Notes: a model not told the origin generated them from the sequence alone. DNA of 64,000 nt from Rhizobium sp. CIAT894 (GCF_000172795.2 NZ_CP020947.1:933001-997000), one strand, 5' to 3'; counted from the first letter of the stretch, positions 36,864 to 48,448 are shown. A program made the numbers and translations.

Positions 36864-37179
36864 GTCAAAACCGCCGGTGTTGCGATGCGGGAAGCCATTG
36901 CCTTGCCCGCATCCCCGTCCAATATCGAAAGTCCAAAATCAACTCGCGAGGCGCCACCTGCCGAAAAGGCAGGCAGAACCACTCTCAACACCGATCGTGC
37001 GGGCGGAGTTGCTAATCACTTCTTATTTCTTCGAAGAGATGCGGAGTGTTTTGCCCTGAATGGTTAGCTCTTTGCTAAGCATTCGGCAGGGCCGAGGTGG
37101 ATGTTAACCTGTGGGACAGGCGGAGCAGCCTTCCTGCAGCATTAACTTTCCCGCCGGAAATTAACTTTCCCGCCGGAAA
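36864..37179. other. Intergenic region upstream of the DnaJ-domain gene
   Basis: 316 nt without a gene I can support. It holds the promoter side of the DnaJ gene, a small palindrome TTAGCTCTTTGCTAA (37064-37078), and two full copies of a 19-bp repeat (37141-37178) adjoining the lipoprotein stop. Confidence 0.5.
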
Positions 37180-37195
37180 TTAACTTTCCGGCTGA
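37141..37195. repeat. 19-bp tandem repeat at the lipoprotein gene 3' end
   Basis: ATTAACTTTCCCGCCGGAA occurs at 37141 and 37160, and a diverged third copy from 37179 covers the last codons and stop of the lipoprotein gene. Slippage duplication of the gene's 3' end is the simple reading. Confidence 0.8.
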
Positions 37196-37638
37196 AAGCT
37201 TAAAAGCTGCCAGTTGCCGCCGCCGACGAGGCAGGTCTTGCCGTAGAATTTGGCGATGCCGACATAGGAATGGCGGGTTGTGCGGAACTGCCGGCAGACC
37301 TGGCCTGATTCGTTGTTCTCGACGATCGTATCGATGACGCCGGCGCTGCCGGTCGATGCATTCGCCCAGGGAAGCGGCTGGCCCTCGAGCCTTTGCACGT
37401 CGGCCGAGGTCACGGCGTTGCGCACGGTCATCTCGTCCGAAAGCGTGTCGGTGCTCGGCGGTGTCTGCGGCACGGTGCCGGTTGCGACCGACCGGTCGAC
37501 CTTGGCTTCACTCAAGAAATCCATGCCGCCCGAAACGCAGCCGGAAAGCGAAAGCATGGCAACGCCGATGACGAAGAAGGCGCTGCTGCGGCGCTGCAGG
37601 CTCTTTGTATGGCGAGATGACTTTGCTATGACTTCCAC
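37180..37638 (-). CDS. RT0821/Lpp0805-like surface lipoprotein
   Basis: 152 aa using a GTG at 37638 with AGGA 6 nt upstream. A basic, hydrophobic N-terminus ends in the lipobox LSLSGC, so the mature protein starts at Cys. The C-terminal domain (QPLPWANASTGSAGVIDTI...QVCRQFRTTRHSY...GKTCLVGGGNWQLLSF) matches the RT0821/Lpp0805 surface-protein family, often described as outer-membrane lipoproteins of unknown role. It is divergent from pdxH. Confidence 0.75.
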   Translation of the reverse strand: MEVIAKSSRHTKSLQRRSSAFFVIGVAMLSLSGCVSGGMDFLSEAKVDRSVATGTVPQTPPSTDTLSDEMTVRNAVTSADVQRLEGQPLPWANASTGSAGVIDTIVENNESGQVCRQFRTTRHSYVGIAKFYGKTCLVGGGNWQLLSFQPES

Positions 37639-37703
37639 CCTGCATCCTGTCCAGTTATCAAAAGCTGGGCGAGTTTTGAATAATCCGGGGCATTTGAACC
37701 AAT

Positions 37704-38324
37704 ATGTCGGCAAACGAGTTAACAAGCGGTGACTTTACCGAAAGTGGCGAACCCTTCAAGCTCTTTGCCGAATGGCTTGGCGAAGCGGAGGCCTCCGAAC
37801 CGAACGACCCCAATGCCGTGGCGCTGGCAACGGTCGATGAGGATGGTCTTCCCAATGTCCGCATGGTTCTCCTGAAGGGATTCGACGATGACGGATTCGT
37901 CTTCTACACCAATTTCGAGAGCCAGAAAGGTCGCGAAATCTTGGGGCAGAAGAAAGCCGCCATGTGTTTCCACTGGAAAAGCCTGCGTCGTCAAGTGAGG
38001 CTGCGCGGCCCGGTCGAGATCGTCACCGACGCCGAAGCCGATGCCTATTTCAGGACGCGGGCCCGCGGCAGCCGCATCGGCGCCTGGGCGTCGAAACAAT
38101 CCCGCCCGCTCGAAAGCCGTTTCGCGCTCGAGAAGGCCGTGGCCGAATATACCGCCCGTTATGCCATCGGCGATATTCCGCGCCCCGCCCACTGGTCGGG
38201 CTTCCGCATCCGCCCGACCTCGATCGAATTCTGGAAGGACCAGAACTTCCGCCTGCATGACCGTGTCGAATTTCGCCGGCCGTCCCCGGAAGGCAAATGG
38301 GACAAGGTCAGGATGTATCCCTGA
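37704..38324 (+). CDS. pdxH: Pyridoxamine 5'-phosphate oxidase
   Basis: 206 aa. [34 protein letters not shown] and the C-terminal [15 protein letters not shown]...FRLHDRVEF are diagnostic for this FMN enzyme, which forms pyridoxal phosphate from PNP or PMP. It is monocistronic and converges with a polysaccharide deacetylase gene. Confidence 0.96.
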   Translation: MSANELTSGDFTESGEPFKLFAEWLGEAEASEPNDPNAVALATVDEDGLPNVRMVLLKGFDDDGFVFYTNFESQKGREILGQKKAAMCFHWKSLRRQVRLRGPVEIVTDAEADAYFRTRARGSRIGAWASKQSRPLESRFALEKAVAEYTARYAIGDIPRPAHWSGFRIRPTSIEFWKDQNFRLHDRVEFRRPSPEGKWDKVRMYP

Positions 38325-38329
38325 CAGGC

Positions 38330-39367
38330 TTACCGGCCCATCAGCTTCAGCGGAATGCCGGAGGCGAGCGCCGTGACATAGCGTCGCTTCTGGTAGAAGC
38401 CGTTGAGCGAAATGCGCGGGAGATAACCGGTCAGCCGCGTTGCCGGCAGCCCGGGTTGGGTGGTGACCGCGACGGTGAAGCCGAGATTGCGGGCGATCTT
38501 CGCCTCACGCGCGGTCGCAGCCTCCGGCGTGCCGTAGGGATAGGCGATCGTCTGAGGACGGATGCCGGTCACCGCCTCGACGTAATCGGCCGAGACCTGC
38601 ATCTCTATCCGCGCTTCGGCTTCCGGCAGGCGCGCCAGGGCGCGATGGCTGATCGTATGGGCGCCAAGCGCTGCGAGCGGATGCCCCGCGAGCCGTTGCA
38701 ATTGACCGGCCGCCATCACCAGTTGGCGGGTAAGATCGGTCGGCTCGATGCCGTTTTCCCGCGCCAGCCTGTCGATGGCGGCGACGGCGCCGGCCTCGTC
38801 GGAGCGGTGGATATACCGGGCGAAGCGGTCGAAGGCGTGCCATTGCTGCGGCGGATCGTCGAGCCCCAGGCGCTCGCTGCCGCGGCCGAAATCGAAGCGG
38901 ATTTCGCTTTTCCGGCGCAAGAGCACGGCAAGCGTCTCCCACCAGATGCTGTGCGAGCCCTCGGCAAAGCCCTTGGCGATAAACACCGTGAACGGCGCCC
39001 GGTGCCGCTCGAACACCGGCAGCGCGTGCTCCAGATTGTTTAGATATCCGTCGTCGAGCGTGAAGGCCGCAAATGGCGGTCCGCCGTCCGATTCGGCGAG
39101 CAGCACCGGCACCTGGTCGAGCGGCACGAAGCGATAGCCCTCCCGCCTGAGCCGCCCGAGCGCCGCATCGAGAAAACGCGGCGTGATTTCGAGATGGGCG
39201 TTCGGCTCGAAAGCCTCAGGCACGTGCGGACGGACATGATGCAGCGTGAAGACGACGCCCGGTCCGCGCGCTTGCCGCATCAGCCCGGCCGAAGAAAGCA
39301 GCCAGGAAAGCTCGAGCCCGGCGCCGATCGCCAGTCGCTTGCCCAATCGCTTGAATTGTCCCGTCAT
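38330..39367 (-). CDS. Polysaccharide deacetylase family protein
   Basis: 345 aa from the ATG at 39367. The NodB-homology domain shows FTLDDGYLNN (motif 1, with Asp), SHRALARL (motif 2; full context LGAHTISHRAL with the two His) and YPYGTPEAA (motif 3). It is expected to remove N- or O-acetyl groups from a cell-surface polysaccharide. No signal peptide is clear, so it may act on precursors in the cytoplasm or at the inner face. A hairpin repeat lies just upstream of the start. Confidence 0.88.
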   Translation of the reverse strand: MTGQFKRLGKRLAIGAGLELSWLLSSAGLMRQARGPGVVFTLHHVRPHVPEAFEPNAHLEITPRFLDAALGRLRREGYRFVPLDQVPVLLAESDGGPPFAAFTLDDGYLNNLEHALPVFERHRAPFTVFIAKGFAEGSHSIWWETLAVLLRRKSEIRFDFGRGSERLGLDDPPQQWHAFDRFARYIHRSDEAGAVAAIDRLARENGIEPTDLTRQLVMAAGQLQRLAGHPLAALGAHTISHRALARLPEAEARIEMQVSADYVEAVTGIRPQTIAYPYGTPEAATAREAKIARNLGFTVAVTTQPGLPATRLTGYLPRISLNGFYQKRRYVTALASGIPLKLMGR

Positions 39368-39385
39368 GAAGCGTCTATCCCGAGA

Positions 39386-39429
39386 GCAATTCCAGGAAAA
39401 GTGCGAAGCGGTTTTCCGTCCGGAATTGC
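39386..39429. repeat. Hairpin repeat with GTGCGAAGCGG loop
   Basis: Outer arms GCAATTCC / GGAATTGC and inner arms GGAAAA / TTTTCC are perfect and surround GTGCGAAGCGG. It lies 18 nt upstream of the polysaccharide deacetylase ATG. Its architecture equals the 1.1-kb array units, with different stems. Confidence 0.85.
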
Positions 39430-39701
39430 GTTCAATTAAAAACCGAGAGCGATTCTCCGCTTCCATCAAAGCTGAAGCGCTTGAGCCTTTTCCGGAAACT
39501 AGCAAGTGTGACTTAAGCCTTGCTGAATCCCGAAACGGCACGGCTCTTTGATTTCCTGTTAACCAAGACGATGAAAAGACTGGAAAAATGATAGGCGTTG
39601 CCTCAAAGTCGCGCCAAACTTGCCGCTTCTGTCACATTACGGCACAAGCGCCGGCCGATCGAGCCGGCGAATCCAGGGCCAGGGCATCAAGGGGAAAATG
39701 C

Positions 39702-40985
39702 ATGAGAACGCTTTTGGCGGCTGTTTTGACCGTAACGCTTGCCGTTTCGGCGCCTATTGCAGCCCTTGCCGGCAGCGCTTCATTGATCCTCGATGCCCGG
39801 ACCGGCAAGGTCCTCGCCGCCGAAAACGCCGACACGCTGAACCATCCGGCCTCGCTGACCAAGATGATGACGCTTTATCTCACCTTCGAGGCGTTGAAAC
39901 GCGGCAAGATCGCCTGGGATACACCGATCACCATGTCGAAATACGCCGCCGCGCGGCCGCCGACCAAGCTTGGCGTCAAGGCCGGCGGCACGATCACCGT
40001 GCGCGAGGCGGTCTATGGTATGATCATCAAATCCGCCAATGATGCCGCCTCCGCCATGGGCGAGAAGCTCGGCGGCTCGGAAAGCGGTTTTGCCCGGATG
40101 ATGACGGCCAAAGCCCGCCAGCTCGGCATGAGCCGCACCGTCTTTGTCAACGCATCGGGCCTGCCGGACGGCCGTCAGGTGACGACGGCGCGAGATATGT
40201 CGACGCTCGCCGTTGCGTTGATGAAGAATTATCCGAACGAATACCGGCTGTTTTCGGCGGCAAGCTTCAATTTCCGCGGCCGGACCGTGCGCGGCCACAA
40301 CAATCTCATGTACCGCTACCAGGGCATGGACGGCATCAAGACCGGTTACACCAACGCCTCCGGCTTCAATCTCGTCAGCGCCGTCAGGGACGGCAACCGC
40401 CGCGTCGTCGGCGTCGTGCTCGGCGGCCGCACCGCCCGCAGCCGCGACGACAAGATGGCTGGTTTGCTCGACCGTTATCTCGGCCGCGCCTCCTCCTCCG
40501 GCAGCGCAAAGCTGGTGGCGAGCGTCAGCGGCAGGGAGCCTGTCGAAGTCGCGTCGGCTGCCGACGATTCCGATGTTCCGGTGCCGCTCAGCGCGCCGCG
40601 CCCGGCCGACGATCTCGCGGCAAAGAGCCTGGCTTATGCCGATGACGCCGTCGTGCCGCTGGAGCGCCCGGTGGCGATGGACGAAATCCTCAACGCCGGC
40701 AAGACCGCCAAGACTTCGGCGAAAAAGGCAGATGGCGACTGGCAGATCCAGATTTCGGCCGCCCCGAGCGCCGATGCGGCGCGTGCGCTTCTCGCCCAGG
40801 CGCAGTCGGAAGGCGGCGCGCCGCTGGTTTCCGCCTCGCCCTATACCGAAGCGGTCGGGCAGGGCGCCAATAAGATCTATCGCGCCCGCTTCGTCGGCTT
40901 TGCCAGCAAGGATGCCGCGGTGTCGGCCTGCGATGCCCTGAAGCAGCGCTCCTACGACTGCATGCTGCTGCCGGATCACAGCTGA
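39702..40985 (+). CDS. D-alanyl-D-alanine carboxypeptidase (DacF-like) with SPOR-like domain
   Basis: 427 aa from the ATG at 39702 (site AAGGGGAAA). A signal peptide (LLAAVLTVTLAVSAPIAALA) is followed by a peptidase S11 domain with SLTK, SAN and KTG catalytic motifs in order. The last 80 residues (WQIQISAAPSADAARALLAQAQ...YRARFVGFASKDAAVSACDAL) look like a SPOR peptidoglycan-binding domain. It trims the terminal D-Ala of stem peptides in the periplasm, possibly at the division site. Confidence 0.93.
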   Translation: MRTLLAAVLTVTLAVSAPIAALAGSASLILDARTGKVLAAENADTLNHPASLTKMMTLYLTFEALKRGKIAWDTPITMSKYAAARPPTKLGVKAGGTITVREAVYGMIIKSANDAASAMGEKLGGSESGFARMMTAKARQLGMSRTVFVNASGLPDGRQVTTARDMSTLAVALMKNYPNEYRLFSAASFNFRGRTVRGHNNLMYRYQGMDGIKTGYTNASGFNLVSAVRDGNRRVVGVVLGGRTARSRDDKMAGLLDRYLGRASSSGSAKLVASVSGREPVEVASAADDSDVPVPLSAPRPADDLAAKSLAYADDAVVPLERPVAMDEILNAGKTAKTSAKKADGDWQIQISAAPSADAARALLAQAQSEGGAPLVSASPYTEAVGQGANKIYRARFVGFASKDAAVSACDALKQRSYDCMLLPDHS

Positions 40986-41061
40986 TCGCAACGCCTCAAA
41001 TTCTAACTCTGGACAAGCAACGGGAATCAGCGTCTCCTCCGTAAACAAAAGGAGAACGATC

Positions 41062-41379
41062 ATGTTGCGTCACCTCGCCGATCAGTTCGAAGCCGCTTCC
41101 TCTGCTCATGTCGCTGCCAATGGCATCGAGCGCGATACGGACTGGTTCCTGCTGAAATTGCAGGAAGAAATGGGCGAGTTCACCCAGACATGGAACCGGC
41201 TGACCGGTCGAGGCCGCGCCAAAGGCCGCTCGCCGGAAGACATGCAGCGCGATCTCGCCGACGAGACGGCCGACCTTCTCGGTCATCTCATGCTGTTTGC
41301 CCGCCACAACGGCATCGACCTCGCCGCTGCGATCGAACGCAAGTGGCTGTTTCGGCCGGCGGAGGTGGCGAAGAGTTGA
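41062..41379 (+). CDS. MazG/HisE-like nucleotide pyrophosphohydrolase
   Basis: 105 aa. All-alpha NTP pyrophosphohydrolase features are seen: LQEEMGEFTQ (E-E-x2-E) and DETADLLGHLMLFARHN (E-x2-D), which would hold Mg2+. Databases may call such proteins phosphoribosyl-ATP pyrophosphohydrolase-like; the context is not a his operon, so a house-cleaning role is more likely. Confidence 0.8.
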   Translation: MLRHLADQFEAASSAHVAANGIERDTDWFLLKLQEEMGEFTQTWNRLTGRGRAKGRSPEDMQRDLADETADLLGHLMLFARHNGIDLAAAIERKWLFRPAEVAKS

Positions 41380-41398
41380 TGCATGTCGGCCGATGGAG

Positions 41399-41890
41399 TC
41401 AGCCGACCTTATAGCGATAAAACTTGCTGTCCACCGCCATCAGCGGGAAGGCGCGGGGCAGGGTGTTTTTGGCAATTTCGGTAAAGCCGTTCTTCTCGTA
41501 GAAGCGATGGGCGGCGACGAATTTGTCCGTCGTGCCGAGGAAGATATCGGTGAGGCCGACATGCCTGGCATGGGCGATCAGGCGGTCGAGCAGCAGCGCA
41601 GCCACGCCGTGCTCACGGCCGCGAACTTCTGCCGAGACGAACATCTTGCGCAGCGCCGCCTGATTGTTGCCGATATCCTTGAGCCCGAGCGTGCCGACGA
41701 TGGCGCCGTCCTTGACGGCGACCCAGAATTCGCCTTTGCCGGACTGATAGAAATCCGGGATGACCCGGAGATCCGGCTGCGCATCGGCAGTGATGTCGAT
41801 GCCGAATTCCTCGCGCTGGATCGGCAGGATCACCGAAAGCACCGCATCGGCGTCATCGGCGGCAAAGGGTCTGATTTCGATCTCCGCCAT
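41399..41890 (-). CDS. GNAT family N-acetyltransferase
   Basis: 163 aa from the ATG at 41890 with a GGGAGGAA site. The acetyl-CoA loop region appears as KMFVSAEVRGREHGVAALLLDRLIAHAR, and GTTDKFVAAHRFYEKNGFTEI is the usual motif B end. The acceptor is unknown. It starts 14 nt after tldD and is likely co-transcribed. Confidence 0.88.
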   Translation of the reverse strand: MAEIEIRPFAADDADAVLSVILPIQREEFGIDITADAQPDLRVIPDFYQSGKGEFWVAVKDGAIVGTLGLKDIGNNQAALRKMFVSAEVRGREHGVAALLLDRLIAHARHVGLTDIFLGTTDKFVAAHRFYEKNGFTEIAKNTLPRAFPLMAVDSKFYRYKVG

Positions 41891-41904
41891 CGGTTCCTCC
41901 CGTC

Positions 41905-43320
41905 TCAGGTCTGCGTGCCGCCGACGGTGACCTGATCCATGCGCAGATGCGGCTGGCCGACACCGACCGGAACCCATTGGCCGGCCTTGCCGCAATTGCC
42001 GATGCCGGTGTCGAGCTTCATGTCGTTGCCTATCATCGATACCCGCTTCATCGCATCCGGCCCGTTGCCGATCAGCATCGCACCCTTGATCGGCGCGCCG
42101 ACCTTGCCGTTCTCGATCAGATAGGCCTCGGTGCAGCCGAAGACGAATTTGCCGGAGGTGATATCGACCTGGCCGCCGCCGAAGGAGACGGCATAAATGC
42201 CCTTCTTCACCGAGGCGATGATTTCTTCGGGGGTCTTGCCGCCGCTGAGCATATAGGTGTTGGTCATGCGCGGCATCGGCACATGGGCATAACCCTGGCG
42301 GCGGCCGTTGCCGGTGGGCGCCATGCCCATCAGCCGGGCGTTCTGCCGATCCTGCATATAACCGACGAGCTTGCCGTTCTCGATCAGCACGTTGTAGCCG
42401 GACGGCGTGCCCTCGTCGTCGATGGTGAGCGAGCCGCGGCGGTTGTCGATCGTGCCGTCGTCGACGACGGTCACGCCGGGCGCGGCGACGATCTGGCCGA
42501 GAAGGCCTGAAAAGGCCGACGTCTTCTTGCGGTTGAAATCGCCTTCCAGCCCGTGGCCGACCGCCTCGTGCAGCATCACCCCCGGCCAGCCGGAACCGAG
42601 CACGACGTCCATCGTGCCAGCCGGCGCGTCGATCGCCTCGAGATTGACGAGCGCCTGGCGCAGGGCCTCGTCGGCGCCGTACTGCCAACTGCCCTCGGCG
42701 ATGAAATCGCCGAAGCCGATGCGCCCGCCGCTGCCGTAGGAGCCGCTTTCCTGCCGATCGCCTTCGCCGACCATGACCGAGATGTTGATGCGCGTCATCG
42801 GCCTGATGTCGCGCACGCGATGCCCGTCGGCGCGCAGGATGTCGACGACCTGCCAGCTCGCTGCGACCGAGGCCGTCACCTGGCGCACCTTGTCGTTCTT
42901 GCCTCTGAGATAGGCGTCGATATCCTGCAGCACCTTGACCTTCTCTTCGAAGCTCGGCTGGCCGATCGGGTTCTGGTCGCCGTAGAATTTCTTGTTGGTG
43001 CCCTGTGGGGCTGCGGCATAGGAGCCGGAATAGCCGCGCGTCACCGCGCCGACGGCATCGGCCGCCCGCTTCAGCGCCGCCATCGAGAGATCGCCGGCAT
43101 GGGCGTAGCCCACCGCTTCGCCGGCAACGGCACGCAGGCCGAATCCCTGCTCGGTGTTGAAGCTGCCGCCCTTCAGCCGGCCGTTGTCGAAGCTCAGCGC
43201 TTCGGCCTGCGCATGCTCGATGAACAGCTCGCCGTCATCGGCGCCGGCGAGCGCCTCGGCGACATGCCTGCGCATCGTCGCTTCATCGGCATCGAAAAGC
43301 GTCAGGAGATCGGTGGTCAT
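41905..43320 (-). CDS. tldD: Metalloprotease TldD
   Basis: 471 aa. The zinc motif HEAVGHGLEGD (HExxxH) and the C-terminal CGKAGQWVPVGVGQPHLRM are diagnostic. TldD works with TldE (PmbA) to degrade peptides such as microcin precursors and to counter gyrase poisons such as CcdB. tldE is not in the window. Confidence 0.96.
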   Translation of the reverse strand: MTTDLLTLFDADEATMRRHVAEALAGADDGELFIEHAQAEALSFDNGRLKGGSFNTEQGFGLRAVAGEAVGYAHAGDLSMAALKRAADAVGAVTRGYSGSYAAAPQGTNKKFYGDQNPIGQPSFEEKVKVLQDIDAYLRGKNDKVRQVTASVAASWQVVDILRADGHRVRDIRPMTRINISVMVGEGDRQESGSYGSGGRIGFGDFIAEGSWQYGADEALRQALVNLEAIDAPAGTMDVVLGSGWPGVMLHEAVGHGLEGDFNRKKTSAFSGLLGQIVAAPGVTVVDDGTIDNRRGSLTIDDEGTPSGYNVLIENGKLVGYMQDRQNARLMGMAPTGNGRRQGYAHVPMPRMTNTYMLSGGKTPEEIIASVKKGIYAVSFGGGQVDITSGKFVFGCTEAYLIENGKVGAPIKGAMLIGNGPDAMKRVSMIGNDMKLDTGIGNCGKAGQWVPVGVGQPHLRMDQVTVGGTQT

Positions 43321-43476
43321 GGTGTGGCTCCAATGGGCATGCGTGCGGGAATGCGCTTACACATCTAGATAGGGCTCCCAATGATAAGGAGTGAAGCCCT
43401 GCTGCGAATTTTCTTTGTGGGGCAAGATATCTAGGAGAGGGAGTGCTTCCAGAGAGCGGGAAGCGCGCGGCATATC

Positions 43477-43524
43477 TCTTCTCCCCTCGGGGAGAAGGTG
43501 CCGGCAGGCGGATGAGGGGGCCAC
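43477..43524. repeat. REP-like half element
   Basis: The CTTCTCCCCTCGGGGAGAAG hairpin is followed by GGTGCCGGCAGGCGGATGAGG. It is inverted relative to the copy at 43651-43710, and the two enclose a dxs-like remnant. Confidence 0.8.
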
Positions 43525-43540
43525 ACAGCACACCCTCTCA

Positions 43541-43616
43541 TAATCCCCTGTCCGGCGACGCTCACGGCAAGCGACTTGAAGACAGTCGAGACCATGCCAG
43601 TGCGGCCGAAGCCGGA
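43541..43616 (-). pseudogene. Remnant of a dxs 3' end
   Basis: Read on the - strand this gives FGRTGMVSTVFKSLAVSVAG, very close to the Dxs C-terminus encoded at 14.54 kb ([13 protein letters not shown]...VAVGVAG). The DNA similarity continues past the Dxs stop (GATTATKWGAGGG then GTGTGGCCCCCTCATCCG) into the neighbouring REP-like element. No other part of dxs is visible here, and the fragment has no start codon. Confidence 0.6.
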
Positions 43617-43650
43617 TGGACGTTGTTCTTATTGGAAGCTCCGGCTTTGC

Positions 43651-43710
43651 GGCCCCCTCATCCGCCCTACGGGCACCTTCTCCCCGAGGGGAGAAGAGGG
43701 AGCCGAAAGG
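43651..43710. repeat. REP-like half element (inverted partner)
   Basis: GGCCCCCTCATCCGCCCTAC, then GGGCACCTTCTCCCCGAGGG and GAGAAG. It is inverted relative to the copy at 43477-43524. Together with the dxs remnant it fills the 412-nt gap between tldD and ialB. Confidence 0.8.
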
Positions 43711-43732
43711 CCGCGACACAAATCACCTGATC

Positions 43733-44362
43733 TCAAGGCAACGCGTCAAAACCCTCAGCAAAACCCTTGAGGTCGACGGGAATGCCGATGCCTTCCTCAG
43801 GCGTCTGGAAGACGATGAAGGTCGCCTGGGCGCCGCTGCGGAAGGTCTTGAGCAGCTCGTCCTCGAGCACCACCTCGGCATAGCAGCCATCGGCGAAGCA
43901 GCGGACGAAATAGGCGCGGCCGATATCCTTGCCGTCGACATTGAGTCCGAGCCCGTTCGGCAAAAGCACGCCGAGCGGCGCCAGTACGCGCAGAATCTTC
44001 GACTTGCGGTCGGCGGTCTTCAGCACGACGACGGAAAGGCCGACCTCCGGCCGATCCTCGGCGATGACATTCTGCATCAGCGCGCATTGCTCGGTGGAAG
44101 CCCCAGCCGGCTTGTCGCAGACGACAGACCATGCGCCATGATTGGATTTCACCGTGCCCGGCGCCTGCGGCTGGGTCTGGCCGGGCGATACCTGGATATT
44201 CGGGGCGGCGGCCGGGGGCTGCTGCGCCGGGGCAGGGGCGGGCGCGGAAGCCGGGGGCTTGGCTGGCGACGGCGTGGGTTGCTGTGCGAAAACGGGCGTC
44301 GCCGCTGCGGCCGCGATGCTGGCGGTCACGAGAAGCGACTGCGCGAGGGAACGGAAACCCAT
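43733..44362 (-). CDS. ialB: Invasion-associated locus B (IalB) family protein
   Basis: 209 aa from the ATG at 44362. A signal peptide (LLVTASIAAAAATPVFA) is followed by a Pro/Ala/Gln-rich linker, then the IalB domain (GAWSVVCDKPAGASTEQCALMQNV...YFVRCFADGCYAEVVLEDELL) with four conserved Cys likely in two disulfides. In Bartonella IalB helps erythrocyte invasion; in free-living rhizobia the periplasmic role is unknown. Confidence 0.9.
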   Translation of the reverse strand: MGFRSLAQSLLVTASIAAAAATPVFAQQPTPSPAKPPASAPAPAPAQQPPAAAPNIQVSPGQTQPQAPGTVKSNHGAWSVVCDKPAGASTEQCALMQNVIAEDRPEVGLSVVVLKTADRKSKILRVLAPLGVLLPNGLGLNVDGKDIGRAYFVRCFADGCYAEVVLEDELLKTFRSGAQATFIVFQTPEEGIGIPVDLKGFAEGFDALP

Positions 44363-44703
44363 GGAAACCTCTGGATATCGAATCATTGCGGCTATTGTTG
44401 AAGCTGCCCACCAAAAATGAAAAGCCCCACCCCGTGAAAACCGGGGGACTGCGGCGGAAATTGGACCTTTGCGAAATAATGTGTCGCGGGCGAATTGGCC
44501 GGAAAGCCGATTTTTCATATGCTGATGAAAAACTTGGGATGTTTTGCCGTTCCGGCCTGCCTATGCTTTCAGCAAAAATGCCGCATAGACAATTGCTCTG
44601 ACCTGTTGCGGCAAATGCCAAACTGTGGTTTGAAGCGCAGAAGATGGCAAGGATTCTGCGCTCTATTTTTGCAGGTCAAGCGCTCGAGGGAGATAATAAG
44701 GTG
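44363..44703. other. Divergent promoter region ialB / ctaC
   Basis: 341 nt between divergent genes. It contains no supported ORF. It should hold the ctaC operon promoter; I see no clear -35/-10 pair or regulator palindrome. Confidence 0.4.
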
Positions 44704-47306
<2,603 letters not shown>

Positions 47307-47316
47307 TTGCGCGGGT

Positions 47317-47349
47317 ATCGGGACGCCGCATTCGATACGGCGTCCCGAT
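47317..47349. repeat. Hairpin between ctaD and ctaB
   Basis: ATCGGGACGCCG and CGGCGTCCCGAT form a perfect 12-bp stem with a 9-nt loop in the 63-nt ctaD-ctaB gap. It lacks a T-run, so it may lower expression of the assembly genes relative to the subunits or protect the ctaCD mRNA. Confidence 0.75.
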
Positions 47350-47369
47350 ATTCTGACATTCAGGACGGA

Positions 47370-48311
47370 ATGATGACGGTTATCGACAATCACGAGGTGC
47401 TTGCAAAGGACGGCGAATTGTCGGAAGCGAGTGCACGCGATTATTTCGAATTGCTGAAGCCGCGGGTGATGTCGCTCGTGGTCTTTACCGCCTTTGCCGG
47501 CCTCGTGCTGGCGCCGGGCCACATCCACCCCGTCCTCGGCCTGATCGCCATTCTCTGTATCGCCGTCGGCGCCGGCGCCTCCGGCGCTTTGAACATGTGG
47601 TACGATGCCGATATCGACGCCATCATGAGCCGCACAGCCAACCGTCCGATCCCGGCCGGCCGCATCGCCCCCTCCGAGGCGCTGGCCTTCGGCCTGGTGC
47701 TGTCGGGCTTCTCGGTTGTCATTCTCGGCCTGGCCGTCAACTGGCTCTCGGCCGGCATCCTGGCCTTCACCATCTTCTTCTACGCCGTCATCTACACCAT
47801 GTGGCTGAAGCGCTCGACGCCGCAGAACATCGTCATCGGCGGTGCTGCCGGCGCCTTCCCGCCGATGATCGGCTGGGCCTGCGTGACCAACAGCGTGACG
47901 ATCGAGAGCACGGTTCTCTTCCTGATCATCTTCCTGTGGACGCCGGCGCATTTCTGGGCGCTTGCCCTGTTCAAGATGCGCGACTACGAGGCCGTCGGCG
48001 TGCCGATGCTGCCGAATGTCGCCGGCGAGCGGGTGACCAAGCATCAGATCGTCGCCTATGCGGTGCTGACCGCCGTCTGCGCGGTGCTGCCGTCCTTCCT
48101 CGGTTTCGCCAGCTTCGGTTACGGCCTGGTGGCCGCCGCGCTCGGCGCGATCTTCGTCTACTGTTCCATCGCCGTCTGGCGCATGCCCGACGGCGATCTG
48201 AAGATGATCCCGGCCAAGAAGCTGTTCGCCTTCTCGATCTTCTATCTCTTCGCCGTGTTCTCCGCCCTGATGATCGACCGGCTAGCTTCGTATACGGGAG
48301 GGTGGTTCTGA
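47370..48311 (+). CDS. ctaB: Protohaem IX farnesyltransferase (haem O synthase)
   Basis: 313 aa from the ATG at 47370 (another ATG at 47373). The UbiA-type motif [21 protein letters not shown] with its Asp-rich site is present, plus the second site in [20 protein letters not shown]. Seven to nine membrane helices. It attaches a farnesyl chain to haem B, making haem O for later conversion to haem A. The stop codon overlaps the next start (TGATG). Confidence 0.95.
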   Translation: MMTVIDNHEVLAKDGELSEASARDYFELLKPRVMSLVVFTAFAGLVLAPGHIHPVLGLIAILCIAVGAGASGALNMWYDADIDAIMSRTANRPIPAGRIAPSEALAFGLVLSGFSVVILGLAVNWLSAGILAFTIFFYAVIYTMWLKRSTPQNIVIGGAAGAFPPMIGWACVTNSVTIESTVLFLIIFLWTPAHFWALALFKMRDYEAVGVPMLPNVAGERVTKHQIVAYAVLTAVCAVLPSFLGFASFGYGLVAAALGAIFVYCSIAVWRMPDGDLKMIPAKKLFAFSIFYLFAVFSALMIDRLASYTGGWF

Positions 48312-48448
48312 TGGAGTTCGTCAAGCTTACCGAAAAGCAGATGAAGGCGCGCCGCAACCGCAACATCGCCCTCGGGCTGGTGCTCGCCGGCCTCGTCGTC
48401 TTATTCTACGCGATGGCCATCGTGAGGATCGGCGGAGGAATGGGATGA
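48311..48448 (+). CDS. CoxF-like small oxidase-assembly membrane protein
   Basis: 45 aa with one membrane helix ([21 protein letters not shown]) after a basic N-terminus ([12 protein letters not shown]). It is coupled to both neighbours: its ATG overlaps the ctaB stop and its stop overlaps the ctaG start (ATGA). Similar short proteins in this position of alphaproteobacterial cta operons are called CoxF; a role in assembly is inferred from position. Confidence 0.8.
   Translation: MEFVKLTEKQMKARRNRNIALGLVLAGLVVLFYAMAIVRIGGGMG

Noticed and set aside
41891..42688. N-terminal extension of the GNAT protein
   Set aside because: It lies wholly over tldD in another frame and is Arg-rich. The ATG at 41890 has a good ribosome site.
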